Assembly: GCA_947579605.1 (NCBI GenBank)
Contig: OX388310.1
Span: 6,571,557 to 6,635,556 of the forward strand
Length of the DNA: 64,000 bases
Origin: Athripsodes cinereus
Lineage: Eukaryota > Arthropoda > Insecta > Trichoptera > Leptoceridae
Direction of reading: 5' to 3'
The stretch's first letter is position 1. Each line of letters begins with the position of its first letter. This document shows positions 1-15,400 of the stretch, one piece after another. The position numbers and the translations under genes were made by a program. Below the pieces are notes generated by a model, which had not been told where the DNA came from, did no database searches, and saw only the letters and a program-made list of their open reading frames with translations.

Positions 1-49
1 TTGTTATGCATGCTTGAAAAAATGTTAAACTGTTTTTGTTTTGTTTTCG

Positions 50-205
50 CGTGGAGGTAAAAGGCAGGTGTTCATTAAGCCTCACTTATAAGACGACTTA
101 AATCTACAATTCAGCGATAAGGTATACCGCCCATCCTGAATGTCTTATTTTTTATTGGTACGGAAAGTATAATCACCATGTTCATTACATGCAGATGGTA
201 CAGTA
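50..205 (+). repeat. RTE-tailed SINE-like repeat, partial
   Basis: Contains the family core 'attcagcgataaggtatacc', 'cccatcctgaatgtcttatt' and 'ttcattacatgcag'. It lies in an NSUN7 intron and lacks the 3' CCCCACTTGTGGG tail. Confidence 0.65.
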
Positions 206-373
206 ATATTTAATCAATCAAAAAACTATTTAAAATATTAGTACATAATTGAAGTTAACATTTTTCTGAGTAAATAATTATATTCTCCTTCATAAAATTC
301 AAACTTTTTAGTAAAGTTCAGACTTGTAAAAATTTACTTTTGTTATCTTAATAGTGGTAAAAACGGTAATTAC

Positions 374-475
374 CTGTGGTTTTGACATGCACAATTTCAA
401 TGTATTCTTTTGTTCTTCCAATATTTTCATCACCCTTAGCTTTCCATCTATGTTGATTTGAGATTCTGTCAAATC
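374..475 (-). CDS. NSUN7: NSUN7 coding exon 9 (last one inside window)
   Basis: Residues 709-742: DLTESQINIDGKLRVMKI and then LEEQKNTLKLCMSKPQ. The acceptor is TTTTTTACAG and the donor GTAATT. No further exon is visible in positions 1-373, so the gene continues to the left. Confidence 0.84.
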
Positions 476-3400
476 CTGTAAAAAATATGAAATCAATTCC
501 AAATTATTCTAATACTTCTAATTTTATTTAATCCTGAAAAATGTATCTAGGTGCTATGAGCTCCTGACCTAAAGAAAAGAACTTCTTTGAACATATGAGT
601 TTTCTTATAAGAAATGCCATACCTCTAACATCCCTAGATCCCCTCCTCTACTGCAAACTAAATCTATAGGATCCTGGACTGATGAATAAGAATTTGGAGG
701 TGGAGCCAAAGCTGCAACAGCGCCTGTCCAATGTCCTCCGGCAACCTCTGCAGCAGGTTCGGCGAACACACGAGCATTGTTCACACCCAAAGATTTCAAT
801 ATCGCTTCATACTCCGATTTCCTAGAAAAAAAAGATATTGCTATATTTGCACTTTGTATAAAACTTCTATCAACAGACATTTAATAATATTCTAGTAAGC
901 ACAGGATGGAAATCAGATTTTCTCCATTGAAAGCGTCTGCACCAGTCGAATTATCTCTCTCCACTATTTACCTGAAGTTTGATGCTGTTGTCATAGGAGT
1001 GGTGTATTGTAAAAAGGGTCATTAAAAAACTTATTAACGAAAGAACAGTGGTTTTCTGACCATTAAACGTTCTCAAAATATGACCCAGCCAGAACCATAT
1101 TCTACGGAGACTACATAACAGTAATATAAAAAATTACTTTTTACCTGCTTCCAGCTCCAAAAACGAGCAGTCCACCCGCTTCAGGACCCTGTTCCCTGAT
1201 TTGCGATGCCAAGTAGGCTACAGCACGTGGTGATGTGCCGTGTGTCTGAACAATATCACCTCGAAGTTGAGCATCTCGCATGGCTTTGCAGAGAGCAGCT
1301 GCTCCTATACAAAACTCACGTTCCTGTAGAAAATTATAATTTTTTATTATACTAATTTTATTCTAGGTTTTATTATTTTATGATTTAGAGAACTTCTTAA
1401 GTTATAAATGTATCAAAATGTAAGGATTACGTCAAAATAAATCTCTCTTTACCATCACAACATATTCCGCTGTGGAACTAGTGGAACAGATATCTAGTGT
1501 TTTGTACTAGTGGAACTGGAATCTATTGTATGATTTGAATATTCAGATAATTAGCTACATATTTGCGCAAAAAAAAATTACTAGGTACTTTATCATCAAT
1601 ACGTAAAGTATGGAGGGCAATGGAGCTAGTGGGCGCGCACCAATGAGATGGAGTGAGCAGGTGAAGGGGGCAACAGGGGGGACCTTGCATGAGGCGCTAC
1701 GAAGAGGGATCGGAGTTGCTGGAAGCATTTTGTGCACACCTACACAAATGATGATCACGATCCTCAGCACTGAGGGACCGACAACAAAGAAGAAGAAGAT
1801 CATCAATACGGGTCCCAATACAAGTGCGTTGTGCCTATTAGAGTAGCAACAGCAACACATTGTAAAACCAAATAATGGACTACATAAATATCAACAATGA
1901 TTTATTTTGAAAAAGAAGGAAAATGTTTAAATGTTTGAAAAATCACAACATCTCTCTCAAATGGGATAGATCAGTAGACTATAGACGATAAACAGCATTT
2001 AACAAACTGTCCTCTCCGTGCCAATAAAAATCAACATGTTAACAATTTGTATGGTTTTAACCACCATAACATCTATCACACGCGATACAAGAACAAACAC
2101 TTTTAGTAGATAAACATAACTTGTGTTGTAAATATTTAAAATGTCAACGATGATGTTCAAGTTACAGTTCTCTGTTTACTGAGGCTACCATGAAGGTAAC
2201 AACTACCACGAAAAAAAATATACATAAATGTACTCGATTAATATTAATTCACTATTAATTGTTCTTACATGTACTTACTTCTACGACAATTATTTTATCG
2301 CTGACTAAAGTACTGGACATGAACTTCTTTCTTTGCATGGGTTTCACACTTATAAACTTGGGGCAAACTTTATCCAAATAGAATTGATTTTTATCCAATA
2401 TCCTCGTAGTCGAGTAACTATATCCCATTTCGTTAAGCCTCTGCATCAAGTCTGATATTCCCCTGAAAATAAAAATCCAAACAGCACAATAAGTTATTCA
2501 TTTGACACGCTATGATTAGCATATTCAATAAATAAATTATAAGACAACAATGAAATTTCGTGTTTTGTAGTAAGTAAGTACTATTTCCAAAACATTTTAT
2601 TACCCTGTTCGTCCAATGAACATTTAACAATACTAATAATTAATGTTAAAAGAGAAACTTTAATTAATTTATTGTTATTGGACACCGAAGGAAATTCGTT
2701 TTAATTCAACAATAAAATTTGTAACAACAGTGGTAATTGAAAGGGAAGTACGTTCGGAACAAAGTAAATGTAATCTAAAGATAAAAAATCAATAATTTAA
2801 GTCATAAAAAATAAAAAAAACTTATCTTCAAAGTTCTCAAATAAAGTTATATGAATTCATATAAAACAAATGGTTGAATAATATGATAAAACCTGCATCA
2901 CGGTTACAAACAAGTAATTATAATAATAATAATCTTTATTGCACAAAATTAGTACACAAAGGAAAAAAACATGACAACATTTCTACTGAATACATAATTA
3001 TGTGCAATGGACGAGTTTATCGCTGAAGCGCGATATCTTCCAACTAACCCAAGTATTTAAGGATTCTCCATCACTTTTACCTACATATCTCAGGAGCGTT
3101 GTTTTTACATCATCCTAATTCAACCAAACAATTATTTTTCAGAGAGGGGCTCAGAGTTTACCAGGAAGGATCCCTTCGACAAAATTTTACCCAAAATTGC
3201 AGATCTTCTCTCATAGTAGTGAGCTGTACCCATTAATCTAGCAATCTTACAAACTACATTATGTTCTAAGGGTTATGTATCTCCAGGTACAAGAAACAAG
3301 TAAATAAACATAAAATAAATGTTCAATGGATGAGAGAAGATTATTGTTGAATTTCGATACCTTGTTTTGAAAACGTTCACCCATCCAGTAATAATGTCAC

Positions 3401-6400
3401 TATCAGATTTTACAGAAACTCTTTCATCCCTCAAGTGCGGTGGAAGTAAATCCGATAATCTGAAATCATTCGTCAAAATTACGCAACAAATATCTCAACA
3501 GAAAATCCCATTATCACTAAGATTTTTTTACACTTACGTTAAGGCTTTATTTCTTATTCTTATTTTAGCAATGGCTGCCGCAACTTTTATCCTATTACTC
3601 CACAATATATCGTCTAAATTCAAAAGATCATCACCAATTTCACCAGCTGTGTTTTTTAGTATATTTCGTATTTCTTCTAATGTGATATCATTAAATTCTA
3701 ATGGGTTTTTACTATTCACAGGATTCACTGAGTCATGTTTCTTTGGTGGTTGTACTTCACCGTTATTTATGTTATCATCATTTTGTAAGATTTGTTTCAT
3801 GCTGCAATTTTCTTCTATACCTTCCATTTGACACGATGGAGATTGATTTTTCTTATCTATATTTGAAAGTTTCATATCTGTGGCACGCGTTTCTAATTTG
3901 GCAGTTGCTGGATCTTTCAATATTGGCAATATAACTCCTGACTCTTTATCCAAATGTTCCCTAGCTCGACGAATCAACTCACGCGTTTCTGACGAGACTT
4001 CCTTCTTTGATTTCGTACTGCTACGGGACACTAATAAATCTTTGGCATCTATGGAAGACTTTCTTGAAGTTTTGTATGCGGATTCCGTTGAAATATCAGA
4101 ATTAGTGGAAACATCAGAGCTTACAGATATTTTCCTTCTAGAACTAATGGACTCTTGAGTATCTCTCATTCTCATCAATAAAATTGAATTTTTAGAACAT
4201 TCTCTTCTTGCCCAGCCTCGTCTTTGTTGATCCAATAAAAGCAGCCAGGTCATATTTTTTCGTTTTGAAGCCTATAAAATGTTTTCAAGTAAATAATTTA
4301 ATGTTAAATAAAACAGTTCATGATTTAACGTATAGAATATTGTAACAATTTAATCTATCTTTAATAAAATGAACATTGTTATTCGTTTCAATATCCAATT
4401 GGAAGTACCAAAGAGTTGACCTAGGTACACTAAAATATTACAAAGAATATTGTAAAAAGCCATCGATTTTTCCTTCGTCAATAGTTACGACTCGATAACA
4501 CGCGAGAAAAGTATAAAAATACTTGAACAATTTGGAATAAACAAAAACATATTTTTATGAACACTGAATACAACTACCACGAGGGGCATTTGGAATGTAA
4601 AGATCCGATTTCTTCTTATTTTTCTACATGGTTTTCATATGTATTTTTCATTAATTACACAAACACATTAAGTCACAAACTTTTGCATGCCTATATCATA
4701 GAAGTCACCCGCAAACGACGACTTCAGTGTGTACACAATTTACAAAATTTTGAATTTCCTGTTCTGTAGAGCACCCGGTAAAGAAATGATCTCTCACTCT
4801 TTCCCGTTAATTTTTTCTATAAAAAGCAAGTGTCCAATATTTTTTTTAATACATGCCTTTATAGGAAAAAGACATTTTACATTTAAATTCAGTGATGAGG
4901 TTTACCACCCATCCTAAATTTCTTATTTTTTTCAAGGGATGGAAAAGACAGATTGCATGTTTATTACATGCAGCGAATCTGCTGGTTACCCCACTTGTGA
5001 GATATGCCGTGATGGTATAGTAGTAGTAGATTTTCAAAAGATTTTGTGTCAATTTGATCTCTTGAAGTGGTTAATCGCCAATCTATACGAATCTTTTTGT
5101 CCACAGCATTGATCATACTCCATCTGTTTTCGGCTCTCACCACTTACGTACTTTGCTGTCATTCATTGCATTTGGGACATACGTACACCTTATGTACCTG
5201 TTGATGAATTTTTGGTGTTAAAACGCAAGACAAATAAAACAAGATATACAAAAAAACAAGAAAGCTTGCTGTCAAATTCCGAATCATAAATAAATGCTTT
5301 GAATTTTGCCGTATTTGAATTGCTTTTGCACACCGCAACATCACCGATGCAAATGTCATCGTTTGACGAGCAAAGCAAGTCAGTTATCTGTATGCGTATA
5401 AGTCTATTATAACATTCTCGTCACATTCGATAAGTTACGGCAAACTTTCCGAATAACCCTCGTATAAAATCAGGTAAGATTAGTAATAAACATAACAGAA
5501 CTATCATGAAACATGACTCTAAATAATAAATAACATCACAATAATGTGTTTTTTTATGAAATGAAGGGACAATCGTGTGTTATTTTTATAAAACAGATAA
5601 ATTACTATTTTACATGTTATTATCTTAAGTAGGTATGTTATATTGATTGCGGAACGTTTAAAAAAAATATTGTACTTAATAACGAGTTGGTACATACATG
5701 ACTGACTTGGGACATTTCGACCAGAGATGTAACGGATATGGGATGATTATCCAATCCAGTAACGGATGTTTATTTATTAAAAAATCACGACCAAGGCTTT
5801 CACATGTCGAGTTTATCGCATACGGTGTGCGACTGGATAATGAGTTAATATCCTACGAGCAAAAAATTCATAAAATTTCAAGATTCGTCATCATCGTCAC
5901 GCTCTTTTAAGCTCCTCTCGAAGCACAGAGCAGAAACCAGTATCCTCCATTCAGAGCGTCTCTGCGTCAATTGACTCACCTCTTCCCACGATATTCCTAG
6001 CACTCTGATGTCGTTATCATAAGCACCCTTGTGAACGAAAAAAACAGTGCCCTTTATGACTATTATACTATACCCTCACGCCGTATCCCAAGTGGGGTAG
6101 GCAGAGAGAACGGAACGCCACACAGATCTATCTTTACACACTTCCTTCGCTTCCTCCACATTCATACAGTTTCTCATACATGCACGTCGATTCCTCTTAC
6201 TCAACACGCGGCCGTCCTTGAGAATTTGATCCACGTGATCAAGCCACGTGGTTCTCGGACGTCCGCGCTTCCTCACACCTTTTCTTTCAGACAAGTATAT
6301 CCTCTTTGTCATTCTTACTTCGTTCATTCGTTCAACGTGTCCAAACCACCGTAGTTTATTCACGCGCATTCTGTCCACAACACTCTTCTTGCATCCGCTC

Positions 6401-9400
6401 ATTCTTCTAATATCCTCATTCTTCACTCTATCACGCAGCGTTTTACCAACCATTCTTCTTAACGATCGCATCTCCACTGCATTTATTCCACTTTCGTCCT
6501 TCTTCAGCCACGTCCATGTCTCGCTTGCATACGTAAGTGACGGTACCAGAATGGTATTGTGCACCAGCATTTTAGCCATGTTCGACACATTGCCATTGCT
6601 GACAATGGGTCGAAGTGCACCGTTCACTCTAGCACCGGCCACTTTCCTTCTTTCAATGTCCCTATCGCATCTTCCATCCCTCGCAAACATACTTCCCAAA
6701 TATACATACTCACTTACTTGCTCCAAACATTCGTCACCAACTTTGATCTCGCAAATCGTTTTTTCATTCTCTCTTTCAAACACTAGAACTTTCGTCTTCA
6801 TAACATTCATTTTCAAACCATTCAAATTGCAACTATCATACACACACGTAACAATCTCTTGTAAGTCCCTTTCACTCTCAGCCATTAACACCAAATCATC
6901 TGCGTACATCAATGCATTCACCCGAAACCCATTCAGCTCGACACCAACATCCATCTCTTTCACAGGTCGCATACAGTAGTCGAAGAATAGGTTGAACAGC
7001 CACGGAGACATGACACAACCTTGCTTCACTCCCTTGGTGAGGACAAACCACTCCGAGAGAGTGTTATTTACCCTCACGCAAGCGGAGCTTCCCACGTAAA
7101 GTGAAGAGATTGCGCGTATCAACCGGCTGCTCACCCCATACTCCGACAGCACGTGCCACAACCTTTCCCGGTCCACTCGATCATATGCTTTCTCCAAGTC
7201 CACGAACGCACAAAAAAGCCTCTGGTGTTTACCCAGAAACTTCTCTATAATCATTCGCAGGGAGAAGATCTGATCGGTGCACCCTCTGCCATTCAAAAAC
7301 GCTCCTTGTGCATCCCATATCTTACACTCAGTTATCTTTCGTACTCTCTCAATCAAAATTCTACCATACAATTTCCCTATTGAGCTCAGCAAGCTAATAG
7401 CCCGATAACTCCCGCATTCAAGTCTAGAGCCTTTCCCTTTGTACAGGGGGCAGATGATAGCCCTCCTCCAATCCTCTGGTGTGACGCCTTCTCTCCAACA
7501 ATCGTTGAAAAGCTCCAAGCACCACGCGAGAGCCCCCGGTCCACCAGACTTGATGAGCTCAACGGCAACACAATCATACCCTACAGCTTTACCGCACTTC
7601 GCTTTTTTTAATGCATTCATAATCTCATTCATGTCTATCATATCGTTTTCATTCACACTGCTTTCAATGTCGTCATACTCATTCTCATTTGTACCATCAC
7701 ATTCAAACAGATCTTCGAAATACTCCTTCCATCTCCGTAACACACATTCATCATTCACTAACACACATCCATCCTTGTCTATTATCCCTTTCATACTGTT
7801 CACACTTGTACCCGTCCTCTTTCGTTTCACTTCATTCCAAAAAATCTTCATATTTTCACTCGCATACGTAGACAATTTCTTACATTCTTCATCTTCAAGC
7901 ATTTTTTTCTTCATTTTCACAACTTCACGCACTTCCTTCTTGCATGTCTTGTATACTTCTTTCTTTCGCTCTTTTTCAAATGTGTCACACTGTTTCACAC
8001 TCAGTAAGTCTTTCCGAGCATTCTTCTTCTTATCTACAGCTTCTTTCACATCATTATCCCACCATGCATCGCCTTTCTTACGTCCTACTTTAGCTTCACC
8101 ACATGCTTCTTTTGCACTCCCTACAAGCACACTTTTTAAGACATCCCACCTTTCATTCATCGTTAGATCATTCTTTTCGTTCGCGCTAAGCTTCTCATTC
8201 ACAGTTTTTACATATTCATTCTTTACACTCTCATCTTTCAGTTTTTCGACTCTCAATCTCATAGATGGCGTGGACTTTTGTGTTCTTGAACGCCAACCGG
8301 AGAATAGATTTATTCTCGAGACGACAAGAAAATGGTCCGTCTCCAGCTCAGCGCCTCGATACACTCTAGTGTCCGTGGTCGCCTTCCTGAGATGAGAGTC
8401 CACACACACGAGGTCAATCATCGATCTTTCATTCCCTCTCTCCCAGGTATACGTGTGGATCTCCTTGTGGGGGAAAAAGGTATTCGCCACAAAGAGATCC
8501 ATCTCCAAACACATTTCAATTATTCTCTTACCATTATCGTTCACTCTACTGTCTCCATTCATTCCCAAAACATTTTCAAGTTCATTCCTTCTAACACCCA
8601 CCCATCCATTCAAATCACCTGCCAAGATCAATCTTTCATTATCTTTTTTATCTTCTGCAATCTTTCTCACGCAATTCCAGAACTCTTCCTTTTCCGTCTC
8701 TATGGCATCGTTCCCAGATGACTCACTATCACATTTCTTAATTAATGCTCATAAAATACGCATAAATAGGCAACATTTTCAGGAAAATTGGGTATTATGT
8801 CAAATTCCCATAGGTTTCAATTATTATCATAATTTTTTCCAATTTTTTTTTGCCAATTTTGTTAATTTGGGAGTTGACAACTTCGACAAATACTATGGAA
8901 GCCAAAACAAGCCAAATAAAAAAAGGTTGGCACTCGTGCGCTAAAAACACTCTAGAAAAGTCGTGATTGGATCGACATAACTTTACAAGTTACGAGCGTA
9001 GCCCTATATCTGGTGTAATATATCGCCGAATACCCAATATCCGGTAAAATAGCTCTCTTTCACATCTCTAATTTCGACCTTTACAACAAAAATTGCCATC
9101 CACGAATATGTCAAGGTCAGAATTGTAATATTAGTGTTTTAATGTATCCATATATATATTTTATATTATCCCATTTATACACACGGTTAACTAATATAAT
9201 AGTAACAATATATTATGTTGTATGGATACGTAGGAAAAGAAGAATTACTAGAAAACTTCAACCATTCGAAAACTCCAGTATGTAAGATTAATATTCAACA
9301 GAGGAACTAATTTGCAACAATCGAAACGATCTGCTTGTGTCACTGCTTGCTTGCATTCACGGAATATTTCACAAGTAGGGTAGCCAGCAAACCAGCTGCA

Positions 9401-12400
9401 TGTAATAAACATGCGAGCATTTTTTAATTATCATAAACATTTTTTCGAACACCTACCTTTTACAGGACACTTGAAAACCTACGGACAAGAATGAGAGATC
9501 AATTTTTTGCCGGGTGCTCTTCGGTTTGTTAAATCGATGTTGTTGAAAATGAAATGCGTACTTAGCTTAATTAACAACCTAACTGGTCGAATCATGTTTT
9601 CATACAATAAAAGTTCATTTTCTAATTTTCAATTTCAATAAAAGTTTAAACATTTAGAATGGGTAGCATATCTCATCGCTGAACTGAAGATGTTTAGTGT
9701 CTTAAACGTGATGTCTTACAAATACTCGCCTCTTAAAGTTCTACTTAATATTTAAGAGATTTAGTACTACTTCCTAGAATCCTACAAGATTTCGTATACT
9801 TATTCGATGTATATATATAATGAGTTACAATCCATTGGATTGGTCTGCAACGAGTTTGGTTTTTCTTCTCCATTCGTCTCTATTCTCCGCCAGTCTTTTC
9901 AGCTCCACGTACGAGCCACAGTTCATATCACTCTTCAGTTGGTCCATATTCGATGTACTGATGTATGTAGAAAAACTCATATTTGAAGAAAATTACAACA
10001 AACTTAACGTATAATACAAATACTTACTTCCTTGCATGAAGCGTAGAATTCAATATCATTTAATGCTTCATCCAGAATACCTTTATCTGAAAGAAGAAAA
10101 AATATATATTATTAATATTTTTATTTATTTATTTAATTTAACATAACAATTAATACAGACAAAACAATACATAGACTTTTTCATCCTCCTCATATTAACA
10201 TCCTCCTTATAGATACAAGTCTCGTATAAAGAAGGGTTAAATTGAAACCTTTAAATATTTGAAAAAAAAATACCTGCATAATGTTTATTAAAATTATAAT
10301 AAATAAATAAATAATAACAAGAGTAGGAAAATAAAAACGTAAAATAAATAATAAAACAATAAATAACATAAGAGAAATTATAAATGATAAAGGGCTATGG
10401 TAATAAAAATACAAATCATAGAACAAAAAATACCAAGCTTATTATAAATATTGATGAATCACGAAAGGCCTTGGGGAGGTGTCCGTTTTCTTAGGAGTTC
10501 AAAGGGCAATTAAAGTTCATTAAAATTAATATTTAATTCCGCAATGAAGGTAATTTTTAGCACGAGTAGGGCAACCTTATTATTTGCAGTCTACAAATCA
10601 TCCTTTTTGAGGAAAACTTCATATTGTTATCTAAAAATGATATTTTTTTTACCTGCATAGTAAATAACTTCAACCAGCGCAGGTTTGGAAATTTGATGTA
10701 TTCAATTTAAAAGCTTTGTTGATGGATAGCAATGGCTTTTCGTTGCTTCGAAAAGTTTCAATTGGCATTAAGTATTGTATTTTATCTACATAAATCCGAG
10801 AATCAATGTTACATGCATTCCGTACAAAACGATTCTTGCTTATTTATTATCTTCCTGTCACAATTGTAACAATAATACTAAATGTGTATTTACGTTCATA
10901 TTGTATTTCCATCAAAACGGTACGACATCAATTGAGAAGAACCTATCTGCATCGCTGATAATGTACGAATTCATTTTCTATTTATTTAATATTTATCACA
11001 TTTTCACTATTTTTTTTCCATGAGGCAATTCGCTCGTTTTTGTGAACGAATGATTTAAGACACAACAAAACTATTTTTTATATTATATTGATAATAAATT
11101 ATTTATAAATTTTATCTCAAAATTTCCAGCAAAGAAAAGGCTACTTTTGTTTACTTCACTGTTTTCTGTGAATTTTCTTTAGTCCCGCAAAAGGCGGATG
11201 ATTTTAAAACGTCACATAAATCACCTACGATTCAGCGATGAAGTACGACATCCTTCTTAAATATTTTATTTTTCAATGTTCACAAAAAAAACGACTTGCT
11301 TGCTTATTTCTACCCCAATTGTGGGAAATACCGTGATGGAGTAAATAAATCTGTCTAAAACCCTTTTTTTATTATTCATGAACACCATAAAGTTAAATTG
11401 CTACATCGAGACTAAAACACTTCAATGCATAGCATTTATCGTTTCCAAGTTACAGCGAAAAAACCATGTACCAAGCAACCATGCGAGAACCAACAGATTT
11501 TGCTACATTTACCCAGAATCTTGAAATAAAAGCCATGGGATGAAAATCAGCCTTAAAAGAGGTGTCACCGAAAGAAAATTTCAATCTAATGACCTGATAA
11601 GTCGAAAGACGTCTCTCTCGGAATCAATAATCTATAGTAGAACTTGTTTCAAATTACATTAAAAAATTCATGCTTTATTCATCAATTTTCATACGAGTGA
11701 AACTCTAGTTGTAAAAGCATTAAAGCATTGCGTCAACAGAAGTAATGGGCAGGTACATAGACAAATTTAGTATTCTTTACATGTAAAAATACAAGCATAG
11801 CGTGCGTTCATCCAATCTTGACATATGGAAATATCTAGTATGTTACATAGTACAATCATATGCCAACAATCAGCATATGAAAACACACTATGTCAAATTT
11901 TTCCAAAATTAATATGACTTATGAACATAGTGTTGTTTGTCACGATTGCATATTCATAGACGAGTGTCTACAAAATTAGTACGAAAACGAATAATATAAA
12001 GTTGATAGTATACACTTATACATATCAGAAGTAACCAGCAGAAGTGGGGCTTTTTGGATGGAGAGGACTCTAGCTGCGACTGTAGGGAGCAGAGTGATTC
12101 TCACTTATTGCAATACCCGCTGATGCGGAATGCATGTAATGTGAGTGACCTGATGATGGCGAATGACAAGGCGATATACGTCGCTGCATACTGGAGTGCA
12201 AGTTTTAAGGTCCGGACCCAAAAAGTCAGTAAGTAATAAAAAAATACAAAATTTAAAATACTAAGACGATATGCAAAGACGAGATCATCACTATGAAATG
12301 ATTTTTTCCACCTAACCTCGACACATTGACACAGATTTAATGATAACAAACATACCCATACATAATATTTTGAATAATAAAAACCAATAGAAAAAAGACT

Positions 12401-15400
12401 AAATTTTAAATAATATGTTATTATTATATTTCAGGAGTCCAAGGACTCCTATATATCCATCTAGGTGACAATTTCTTTATTTTTTCAACTCTATCCAGCC
12501 CATCAATGCCACTAACCCAGTATTGGCATCACTGACCCTACCAGATCCGTGGGCGGTGGACCCGGCTAAGATCCCACCTTGTGACCCACTCATCCACGAA
12601 TACCTTATAGTGTGCAGCGTTTGTGGCATTTAAAAACACCTCCCCAAACCAGATGGGTCGAGGAGTTTCAGCAACCATACCCAGAATCATTCATTCCGTC
12701 TAATAATAGAGTAATAGTTAATGCCAATTATCCACAGTCATTTTTTAACGATAACTCTGTATTAACAAACATATGTACTGAAAAATGATATATCGTGATA
12801 CATAGTAGTTTCTCTCCGATAAACAGACAATACGTATATGTAACATACATGGAGTATAACATTATTGCCTATATGATGCCTTTGCTCTATTATAATATCC
12901 ACTGTATTGTTCCTTATACAAGACTATTTATTATGGCACAACAACGTCAATAATAATATACATATAAATAGTAGTCATCCTTATCAGATATTGTGTTATA
13001 TAAAAAAGCAAACAATAAATGCTGATAAACTTGTGTTTTTATTTATTTTTTATACCTTTTTGTAATCTTTAGTATATTGTTTATGCTGATTATTTATTTG
13101 TAACAATATCATGTTTGAGTTTTGATCAAAATCTTTCTGAACTCTCTGAACAAAGGATTTCATTTGAAATGACTATAGGATGCAGCAATCTAGTTAAGAA
13201 AATTAACACAAGTTGAGGCCATACATATGGTAAAGCAAATAGGTGAGAAAAGTTAGCAATTTTTTTAAAGATATATCCAAGTGTTTGTTATAAACCCAAA
13301 CCCATACATCTTTCACAGTAAGTTAAAAGCTTGTGTCGTGAAAGGGGAGTTTGCCGTTTAAATAATTTAAATAGTAAAAATATCTTATTTTGTTTTGAAT
13401 AAGTATCGACTTTTGTGTGTATGTATTGAATATGAATTTTAAATAAGCTCAAATACTCTCCAAACACTCAAAATAAGCAATATGCTTGTGTCGTGAAGGT
13501 GGATTAGGCTGGAATTTATTTAATGACTTACATAGGTTCTACATACATTTGACGATGATTCTGCTATATTAAAACCAAAATGCTAGAATATAACCAAAAT
13601 TCACGCAACATCTTCATGACATTTTTAGAAATTAATATGCATGTATAATTGTATATACAATTGAGCATAGAGTACATCGCCGTAATACACTTAGCTTGAA
13701 AATAAAAATGTTGTTAGCATGCATACTATGCACAATTATTTTATCAAATATTTTTTGTACCTTTCATTACATCAACAACAAAACAAAAATTAAATCAACT
13801 AATGCATTGGATCAGTTACCTACTATATAAGATACTTAATTGTATTACTCAAGGGCGTATCCATGATTTTTTTTCATGAGGGGGGTTAGAGCTAAGCAAA
13901 TTTGGTTACTACTATCACTATTATCTTTAAATCGACTATTTTTCCCGCTATCAACTTTTTAAAATTGGTACATCTTTTATTTGCTCTTTGATACAGAAAT
14001 TTGAGAAAATGTTCTGTCTTATCCTATCAAATTTACAAGTCTAAAAGAGGTCTACTAGATTCTTTTAAATTTGGAACCTTATTATTAAGCTCTCACCTCA
14101 TCAGATTGGCTATGCATTTCCAAGATGCTGTTATACTCTGTGTTTTCTATTATTTAGTACAATTTTTTTTTACCATGTTATATAACCATTTTGGTTCCAT
14201 CATTGAACACAGTCCCCTCCCCCCCCCCTCTTCGTGATCTTTTTCTCCTTTCTATTCTGGGCTTGCTGAATCCACCTCATTCCAGCGATCCGACCATGTA
14301 GCCGTTTTGCCTACTTTGTTACTATTTTTGAACTAGGAAAGGATAGCCCCCCCTACTCTCCAGGGTACGCCCTCGACATAACTATAGGTACAATGTACTT
14401 AAGTAAACACGAACGTTATATTATTCTGGATGCAAACAAAAGCATCTGATATTATTTATGCAAAATTGTTGACAAGAAAATTACCATAATTAATCATCAT
14501 AGTTGCATAGTAAGTTAGCGAACAAACATAACAAGTCTATAACATTTTCAATTACCTGCTGCAATTCATAATAATAGAAAAGTGAGTAGCTACATCTTGA
14601 ACCATGTGTAGGTAGGTACTTAGCTTATACTGACTATAAACCTGGCTTTGCTCAAGACATACCTTATCATCAAATTGACAAAAACAATACAGACAAGCAT
14701 CGTGTAATTTTATACCAGCTTGCTTAAAACTGCTTAAAAATTACAACATACGGACGTATGAATATTTTTAATATTTTAGTAATGATTTGATACAAAATAT
14801 GAGTGATTATGTCTATTTATTGAAAAATCATAGTAAAATTTATTTACTTGAGTTGAGATTATAGTCTAGTTATGATCATCTGTAATTTCAACTTTTTATC
14901 CTCCATAAAGTCTCCGATGAAATATAGGTCTATCACTTTTTTCTGTAAATTTTTGAATGTCCTGTCCTGTATGTCTGTTTGAGTGTCCTGCGTGAGATAT
15001 TAATCATAGCATATTCAATTCAACATAACATTATCCTGCATAACATATTCAATTCAACAGTGATAAGATATTATGACACCCATCCTGAATGCCTCATTTT
15101 TATAATTACGGAGAGAGCGACTTGTATGTTTATTAAAATCCGCTGATTCGCTGGCTACCCCACCTATGGGCTAAGCCATGATAGTGTATAAAAATATATA
15201 CACGAACATAGACACTATAACAACATCAATGATAAAACCATTTTGTACATGACATACTCAATGAATTAAAAATAACAATTTGACAAAAAATTGTAAACGT
15301 TATTATAATTAAACTCACTTTCCGTGATCCCGCCAAAATTATCATATAGGTATTAAATGAAATATAAATAAAAACAGATGATGTCCAAGAGATGGGATGG

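Noticed and set aside
3367..4158. Plus-strand frames at 3367-3831 and 3880-4158
   Set aside because: Antisense of NSUN7 exons 4-5, which have homology and correct splice signals on the minus strand.
6248..8395. Long plus-strand open frames (e.g. 6248-6979 and 7439-8395) rich in Ser/Phe/His
   Set aside because: They are antisense shadows of the intact RTE LINE frame on the minus strand; their composition is what the reverse complement of a Lys/Glu-rich frame gives.
10190..10426. 78-codon hydrophobic minus frame
   Set aside because: Low-complexity AT-rich sequence giving Ile/Leu/Phe runs; no start context, splice signals or family resemblance.
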